Assembly: GCA_052318935.1 (NCBI GenBank)
Contig: JBQRKO010000020.1
DNA length: 64,000 nucleotides
Direction: 5' to 3' (one strand)
DNA from: Niallia sp052318935
Lineage (GTDB): Bacteria > Bacillota > Bacilli > Bacillales > Cytobacillaceae
The notes beneath the pieces are model-generated. The model did not search any database. It was not told the DNA's origin and saw nothing but the letters and a program-made list of their open reading frames with translations. Shown here piece after piece: positions 62,233-64,000 of this stretch (within the stretch, counting starts at the first letter, position 1; every line of letters starts with the position of its first letter). The position numbers were made by a program, and so were the translations under genes.

Positions 62233-62760
62233 TTATTTCGACTTCACTACAATAGTTCCTGCAATCAAATCATGAAGCGCCTGTTTCTTTTCTGTAAATG
62301 CAGCCATTATATACCCGATATAAAATATACCCGATAGAAAGCCCAATACTAAATACCTTGCAAGACTTCTCCAAAAGGAAATTTTATCTCCATTCAGCGT
62401 CATTACTTTTAATCCTAATAGCTTTTTCCCGATTGTTGCTTGCCATTTAGATGATTGTAAAATAACATAATACAATGAACTAATCAGAATACAAACAACC
62501 GCAGTACCAAAAGCAGCACCAAGAAAAGGTCCTATAAAAGCCATCAATTCTTCCTCTGTTGGTTCTTGTTCAAACATTACCGGATTACTTAATAATGCTT
62601 CTTCAGAAGATCCTAAAAATAAAGCAAATAAAAAATTGGATAAAATAAGCAGTGGTATTGCTAAAATAATCGAATCAATAACACTTGCTCCAAATCGAAT
62701 CCAAAACCCTGCATAATTTTTCTCTTCTAGTTGTGTTTCTTGTTTCATATTTATATCCAT
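62233..62760 (-). CDS. RDD family membrane protein
   Basis: A 175-residue protein starting MDINMKQETQLEEKNYAGFW. RDD signature: AGFWIRFGASVIDSIILAIP. Three to four helices, WQATIGKKLLGLKVMTLNGD and KKQALHDLIAGTIVV at the C-terminus. Possibly a transporter or sodium-related protein; function unclear. ATG 62760 follows GGGAGGGAAT. Upstream is the IS-derived D3 element, so the promoter lies in the ~75 bp before it or in D3. Confidence 0.87.
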   Translation of the reverse strand: MDINMKQETQLEEKNYAGFWIRFGASVIDSIILAIPLLILSNFLFALFLGSSEEALLSNPVMFEQEPTEEELMAFIGPFLGAAFGTAVVCILISSLYYVILQSSKWQATIGKKLLGLKVMTLNGDKISFWRSLARYLVLGFLSGIFYIGYIMAAFTEKKQALHDLIAGTIVVKSK

Positions 62761-62837
62761 TTTATTCCCTCCCATTGTAAATAATAAATGGAAATCATTA
62801 ATCAAACAACCTTTTTTTGTAGTAAAGGGGACGGAGC

Positions 62838-63826
62838 CAATGTCATCAATCTAACCTTCAAAATACAGGAAAATAAGTAACTAAATAGGAAGTAAGGGTT
62901 TCCGTTCTGTTCTCCGAGGCTTACCGCTCGCTTTCCACGGGGCGAGCGCCGAGCCTCCTCGTCGCTTTGCTCCTGTGGGGTCTCGTCTTTCTCGCTAATC
63001 CCGTAGGAGTCGAGCGGACACCTCTCCAAACAAATGGGATATTTCTTTTAAATAAAGGGTATCCCATAAATAGGATCATAAAAAAGGCAATAGAATGCCC
63101 GGGCGGATGAAATGTAATTTTTTTCACCCTCCCTTGGCACCCTATTGTCATGAATAAAAACTTTAGAAAGCGGACTTTTGGATCAATCCATTTCTATTAG
63201 CTCGTAATCCTTTTACACGTTTAAAGCTCCTGCCTGGTCTTATAGGAATTCGATTCCTTTGAATTTCATTGAGTATTTTTTTATACAGCTTATTACGCCT
63301 TCTGACGCTTTTTTCTAACAATAATTGAATGAAATTATCTTTTAGCTTTCCTATTAAAAGTCGTTGATTTGGCGGTATATTCATATTTCAATTCCTTTCC
63401 ATTCTGTTCTTTGGCAATTATTTCATCGGCTTCTTGTTTTACAAGTGCGGCCATGTTTGCGAGAAACATGGTCGCATAAAAATCCTGTTCAATAGATAAA
63501 ACCGTATCGCCAGTGAATTTTTGGATATGAAATAGTGCTGATAAAATCCAACTTATTTTTTCCTTGTCGTGTAAAATAGGTTGGTTTTGAACGAGATTCA
63601 CACATAAAAATAAAATCATGCAGCACGTTTTTGGTTACTTCTACTGCCTCTAAAAACTTACTTTTCACCATAAAAAATCACCACACGTCATTGATATACC
63701 AAAAAAGGTATCCAAATCGATTATTGTGGTGATTTTGAAAAGTCAAGTATTTTTATGCTTGAATTCTAACTATTCCATGACATTTTTAAAGTTTGAAATT
63801 TATGGAATCTTAAGTTGATGACATTG
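62838..63826 (-). mobile_element. Class D3: internally deleted IS231-like element
   Basis: CAATGTCATCAA and TTGATGACATTG ends, with a perfect 10-bp duplication GGGACGGAGC at 62828-62837 and 63827-63836. It contains a truncated, frameshifted transposase gene and the GC-rich core, in the same order as D1. The TIR TTGATGACATTG is followed inward by CTTAAGATTCCATAAATT, as in IS231-like elements. Confidence 0.87.
63163..63671 (-). pseudogene. IS4-family (IS231-like) transposase remnant
   Basis: The N-terminal MVKSKFLEAVEVTKNVLHDF is joined after about 47 residues to the C-terminal region (FTGDTVLSIEQDFYATMFLA). The central catalytic part is deleted. At least two frameshifts follow, one at an added A in GAATATACCGCCAAATC compared with the 8.6-kb copy. 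The end PGRSFKRVKGLRANRNGLIQ is complete. Nonfunctional. Confidence 0.82.
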
Positions 63827-63988
63827 GGGACGGAGCTGCGACTCTACCTTAAAGAGACTGGCTGCTTTGTATGTTGGTTTTTATTCGTATGCAGGAAGGA
63901 GTAGCTTCGCTTGCGCCGCCTTAACTCCTCTATTTTTATTTCTCTTTCTTCATGCATTTGATATGATTAACTAATAGATTTATATTAG

Positions 63989-64000
63989 GAGGCTACTATG
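63989..64000 (+). CDS. Start of a gene cut by the window edge
   Basis: ATTAGGAGGCTACTATG: AGGAGG six bases before an ATG that ends the window. The product is unknown. Confidence 0.45.

Noticed and set aside
1..64000. CRISPR array
   Set aside because: The many repeats are dispersed with kilobase spacing and carry inverted ends and target duplications; no regular 25-40 bp repeat with unique spacers, and no cas gene.
1..64000. tRNA or rRNA genes
   Set aside because: No cloverleaf T-loop GGTTCRA/CCA context or rRNA segment was noticed on either strand; short matches in repeats lack the rest of the structure.

Overview
The window is chromosomal DNA from a low-GC, endospore-forming member of the Bacillaceae. 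Gene content and order follow, in reverse, the Bacillus subtilis ykuC-ykuR / pdh / speA / yla / cta / ylb region. Sporulation-associated genes (ylbJ, an RsfA-type regulator, YlbD/YlbE, a gerA-type receptor operon, a candidate csfG sRNA), RNase J1 with its linked RNA polymerase epsilon gene, and YkuI/YkyB/YlaN/YlbG-type proteins agree with this. The genus cannot be fixed from the sequence alone. No rRNA, tRNA, CRISPR array, prophage or defence island was seen.

Layout. 0.2-15.7 kb is the ylb block: DUF3397 protein, panE, RsfA-like regulator, DUF523, rpmF, yceD/DUF177, tmcAL, ylbK, ylbJ, coaD, rsmD, candidate csfG, ylbG, ylbF, a lipoprotein, ylbE, ylbD and ylbC. 15.8-17.3 kb holds ctaM-like (DUF420) and ctaB genes without the rest of the caa3 oxidase locus. 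17.6-24.3 kb is a spore germinant receptor operon (A-C-relic D-B-D-B-B). 24.5-37 kb carries ftsW, ylaN, phoH2/ylaK, ylaJ, ylaI, typA, ylaF, suhB-like yktC, ykzI, yktB, yktA and speA. 37.5-42.4 kb is pdhABCD. 43.3-53 kb carries ykyA, def, rpoY-rnjA, ktrC, dapL, dapH, ccpC and ykuJ. 53.4-62.8 kb has a glutaredoxin, ykuI, a C39-like protease, a PAS-GGDEF-EAL protein, ykyB, cheV, an Atg22-type transporter and an RDD membrane protein. Functional groupings include pyruvate oxidation (pdhABCD), lysine/diaminopimelate synthesis (dapH-dapL), c-di-GMP signalling (ykuI and the PAS-GGDEF-EAL gene), germination, and rpoY-rnjA.

The accessory content is almost entirely short non-autonomous mobile DNA in intergenic gaps. 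Class A elements (about 210 bp, ends GGCTSTTTTC, nine copies) mostly have 8-bp target duplications. Class C has GGCTCTGTTAAA ends. Class B (about 290 bp) is nested in A and C at the same internal point. Class D comprises three IS231-like (IS4 family) deletion derivatives with near-perfect 10-bp duplications. Classes A to D all carry a related GC-rich palindromic core. Other dispersed repeats (E, F, G, H) also occur, and some are interrupted by the first set. I see no clear new multi-gene system; the most unusual feature is this modular, nested repeat architecture. A 23-codon amphipathic peptide ORF with an almost perfect Shine-Dalgarno sequence is the best candidate for an undescribed gene.
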